The notes below the pieces were generated by a model, which was given only the letters and a program-made list of their open reading frames with translations, ran no database searches and had not been told where the DNA came from. A stretch of 8,063 nucleotides of DNA from an uncultured Ruminococcus sp. (lineage in GTDB: Bacteria > Bacillota > Clostridia > Oscillospirales > Ruminococcaceae). Each line of letters starts with the position of its first letter. Within the stretch, counting starts at the first letter, position 1. The DNA lies in assembly GCA_946186215.1 (NCBI GenBank), contig CAMHMM010000082.1:1-8063 (forward strand). The letters run 5' to 3'. Position numbers and translations under genes: made by a program. This document shows positions 6,565 to 8,063 of this stretch, piece after piece.

Positions 6565-6797
6565 AATACTGAATAAATGTGTCTTTCCTGCATTTGTAAG
6601 GAAAGATACACGGAAAAACAGCACATGAAAAGAAATATACGCTTTTTCCAGTGCTCGCTTATTTGCTAATATTTGCTACATTAAACTTCCATAGCAGCCG
6701 TGTTGCTGCACCCGATGGCCATACCGCTTCAGGCAGACCGTTTTACGGCCGCCATACGAAAAAGACCGTCAGGCGGAATTTAACAGAGGTGTTTTAG
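6565..6797 (+). promoter_or_regulatory. Leader of the hydrogenase-like gene with 5'-end hairpin
   Basis: Close to the predicted start lies an 11-bp hairpin (GTGTCTTTCCT 6579-6589 with AGGAAAG 6599-6605 and ACAC 6608-6611; 2-nt bulge, 9-nt loop). Next, GGAAAAA (6612-6618) can pair with TTTTTCC (6643-6649), while AGCAC (6620-6624) can pair with GTGCT (6651-6655). These pairings cross, so they form a pseudoknot or are alternatives. A direct repeat ATTTGCTA (6661-6668, 6671-6678) and a GCAGC/GCTGC hairpin (about 6693-6708) follow. There is no terminator-like T run. The ribosome binding site AGAGGTG is at 6785-6791. Confidence 0.45.
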
Positions 6798-8063
6798 ATG
6801 AGTATGCCTTCAGTGATTGAGGTTTATCCGGAAAGATGCAGCGGGTGCAGAGAATGCATCAGCGCCTGCCCCTCTCCACTTGCTAATTTTGTGCGCACCC
6901 TTGATGACGGCAGGAAAATAATCGATATAGATCCCGACAAATGTATTGCCTGCGGCGAATGTGTCAAGAGATGCAGACACGGAGGCAGAGACTACGAGGA
7001 TGATACCGAGAAATTCTTCAAGGATCTTGGCAACAGAAAAATGGTCATCATCGCGCACCCTGCAATAAAGGCAGCCTTCGGTATGAAATGGCAGTCCGTT
7101 CTCAGATGGTTCAAGCAAAACGGATCGGACGGCATTTACGACGGCGCAATCGGCGCGGATATCGCCACATGGTCATACTGCCGCACCATGGAGCAGGGTG
7201 CAAACAAAAAGGTCGTTTCCACGCACTGCCCTGCTGTTGTGCGCTATATGGAGATATATCACCCCGATGATATCGGGAGTGTTTCCACAGTACACAGCCC
7301 TCTTTCCTGCGAGGCTGTATATGTGCGCGATTATGTAAAGAAAAACTACGCTGTTGCAGCGCTCACCCCCTGCCCTGCTATGAAGCTCGAATTTGCCGAA
7401 ACAGGCCATGTCGAGTACAATGTCACCTACAAACGGCTCAGGGAATATTTCAAGAGAAAAAGGATCGAGTTCAGAAACATCACCGATTCGGGCATGAGCT
7501 ACGATTTTGATGATATGTCCCAGGGTATAATGGGCGGACTTTACCCGTTCCCGGGCGGACTGCGTGAAAATCTTGCACTCAATCTTCCCTCTGTCCTTGC
7601 AATCAATTCCGACGGCACCGACACGGTATACAGGGAGCTGGACGAATTCTGCAGCTCGGAAAACAAGCCCGATGTATTTGAAGCCCTTTCCTGCGCAGGC
7701 GGCTGCGGAATGGGTATCGGCGCATATGATGAGGACGATGCTACAACGCTTGAAATGAAGAGCATCAGGCGAAAGGTCGAGATAGATGCACGAAACCGAC
7801 GCAAGGTAAATATCACCGGTACGGACAAGCAGTTCAAATTCTTTGAGGACAGAGTAAATCCCAAGAGCCTTGTAAGAAAATTCGAGGAACTTACCGAAAA
7901 GCCCGAAAAGCAGGAGATAATGGAAAGGCTCGAAGAGCTTGAAGCCTTCTTTAATGAAAACGAGCCAGAAACAGCCCATGAAAAGCCACAGCAGGCAGCG
8001 CCTGCTCCCGTTCAGGCTGAACAAAGCGAACAAGGTGAATCCCCTGCAGAGGATGAAGGTGCT
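6798..8063 (+). CDS. Ferredoxin / [FeFe]-hydrogenase H-domain protein, putative hydrogen or redox sensor (3'-truncated by window)
   Basis: The ATG at 6798 follows AGAGGTG with 6-nt spacing; 422 codons are visible and the frame is still open at the window end. Residues 8-65 hold two [4Fe-4S] ferredoxin motifs: C14, C17, C20, C24, then C49, C52, C55, C59. An [FeFe]-hydrogenase large-subunit domain spans about 80-310, with H-cluster motifs L1 STHCPAVV (C144), L2 TPCPAMKLE (C192) and L3 EALSCAGGCGMG (C299, C303). The four cluster cysteines are kept. In catalytic enzymes L1 is TSCCP, and its first Cys relays protons; here it is His143. The L2 Met is Thr190. HydS-type sensory proteins also lack the relay Cys. 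A charged, helix-prone segment (356-389) and an acidic Pro/Gln/Ala-rich linker (390-422) suggest that a further domain follows; HydS relatives carry PAS, kinase or phosphatase domains, but none is visible. Catalytic H2 production is unlikely. Confidence 0.88.
   Translation, partial: MSMPSVIEVYPERCSGCRECISACPSPLANFVRTLDDGRKIIDIDPDKCIACGECVKRCRHGGRDYEDDTEKFFKDLGNRKMVIIAHPAIKAAFGMKWQSVLRWFKQNGSDGIYDGAIGADIATWSYCRTMEQGANKKVVSTHCPAVVRYMEIYHPDDIGSVSTVHSPLSCEAVYVRDYVKKNYAVAALTPCPAMKLEFAETGHVEYNVTYKRLREYFKRKRIEFRNITDSGMSYDFDDMSQGIMGGLYPFPGGLRENLALNLPSVLAINSDGTDTVYRELDEFCSSENKPDVFEALSCAGGCGMGIGAYDEDDATTLEMKSIRRKVEIDARNRRKVNITGTDKQFKFFEDRVNPKSLVRKFEELTEKPEKQEIMERLEELEAFFNENEPETAHEKPQQAAPAPVQAEQSEQGESPAEDEGA

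Larger units (their letters stand above)
6155..6579. repeat. 15-nt inverted repeat pair AATACTGAATAAATG in the two divergent leaders
   Basis: The 15-mer AATACTGAATAAATG is on the plus strand at 6565-6579 and on the minus strand at 6169-6155, with no mismatch. The plus copy begins at the predicted start of the hydrogenase transcript. The minus copy lies inside the leader of the divergent MORN transcript. Each RNA would thus carry the same sense sequence. Confidence 0.6.

Noticed and set aside
6521..6628. A 35-codon ORF (MKVLNFMVKYG start) in the intergenic region
   Set aside because: It has no ribosome binding site, overlaps the predicted promoter and the 5' hairpin, and has a composition typical of A/T-rich noncoding DNA.
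7173..8033. A 286-codon minus-strand ORF opposite the hydrogenase-like gene
   Set aside because: The plus frame carries all twelve expected Fe-S cysteines in ordered motifs; the minus frame shows no recognisable domain.

Overview
The window looks like chromosome of a Gram-positive anaerobe of the Clostridia, most likely a Ruminococcus-like member of the Oscillospiraceae. This is an inference from the protein styles (PAS-like modules fused to GGDEF/EAL, a PASTA-type Ser/Thr kinase, an [FeFe]-hydrogenase-like sensor), AGGAG-type ribosome binding sites and near-balanced base composition. Nothing here marks a mobile element, CRISPR array, tRNA or rRNA.

Layout. (1) Positions 2-2735, plus strand: a c-di-GMP signalling gene that enters the window already open. 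It encodes a PAS-like end, a degenerate GGDEF domain and a complete-looking EAL phosphodiesterase domain, then stops at 1558. The same protein appears to resume one base out of frame at about 1554 and continues to 2735 as three PAS-like modules, so the two reading frames are best read as one gene with a single-base frameshift. (2) Positions 2757-2826: two face-to-face hairpin terminators separating convergent genes. (3) Positions 4681-2834, minus strand: a membrane Hanks-type Ser/Thr kinase with one extracellular PASTA domain and a Thr/Lys-rich tail. Its catalytic motifs are unusually degenerate. (4) Positions 6053-4833, minus strand: an exported protein with one fibronectin type III domain followed by about ten MORN repeats, probably upstream of the kinase on the same strand. 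(5) Positions 6054-6797: a 744-bp divergent control region with a good sigma-A-type promoter pointing each way, a structured leader of about 200 nt on the MORN side, and a leader of about 230 nt with a 5'-terminal hairpin on the other side. (6) Positions 6798-8063, plus strand, running off the end: a ferredoxin plus [FeFe]-hydrogenase-like protein. It keeps the H-cluster cysteines but has lost the proton-relay cysteine, as in putative hydrogen-sensing (HydS-like) proteins.

Function together. The window is dense in signal transduction: c-di-GMP breakdown, a surface-sensing kinase, an exported MORN protein and a putative H2/redox sensor. The MORN/hydrogenase pair shares a control region and the MORN/kinase pair shares a strand. 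Whether they form one circuit cannot be decided from sequence alone, and I see no clear evidence of a wholly new system. The most checkable oddities are the frameshift, the degenerate kinase, the missing proton-relay cysteine, and the 15-nt inverted repeat shared by the two leaders.
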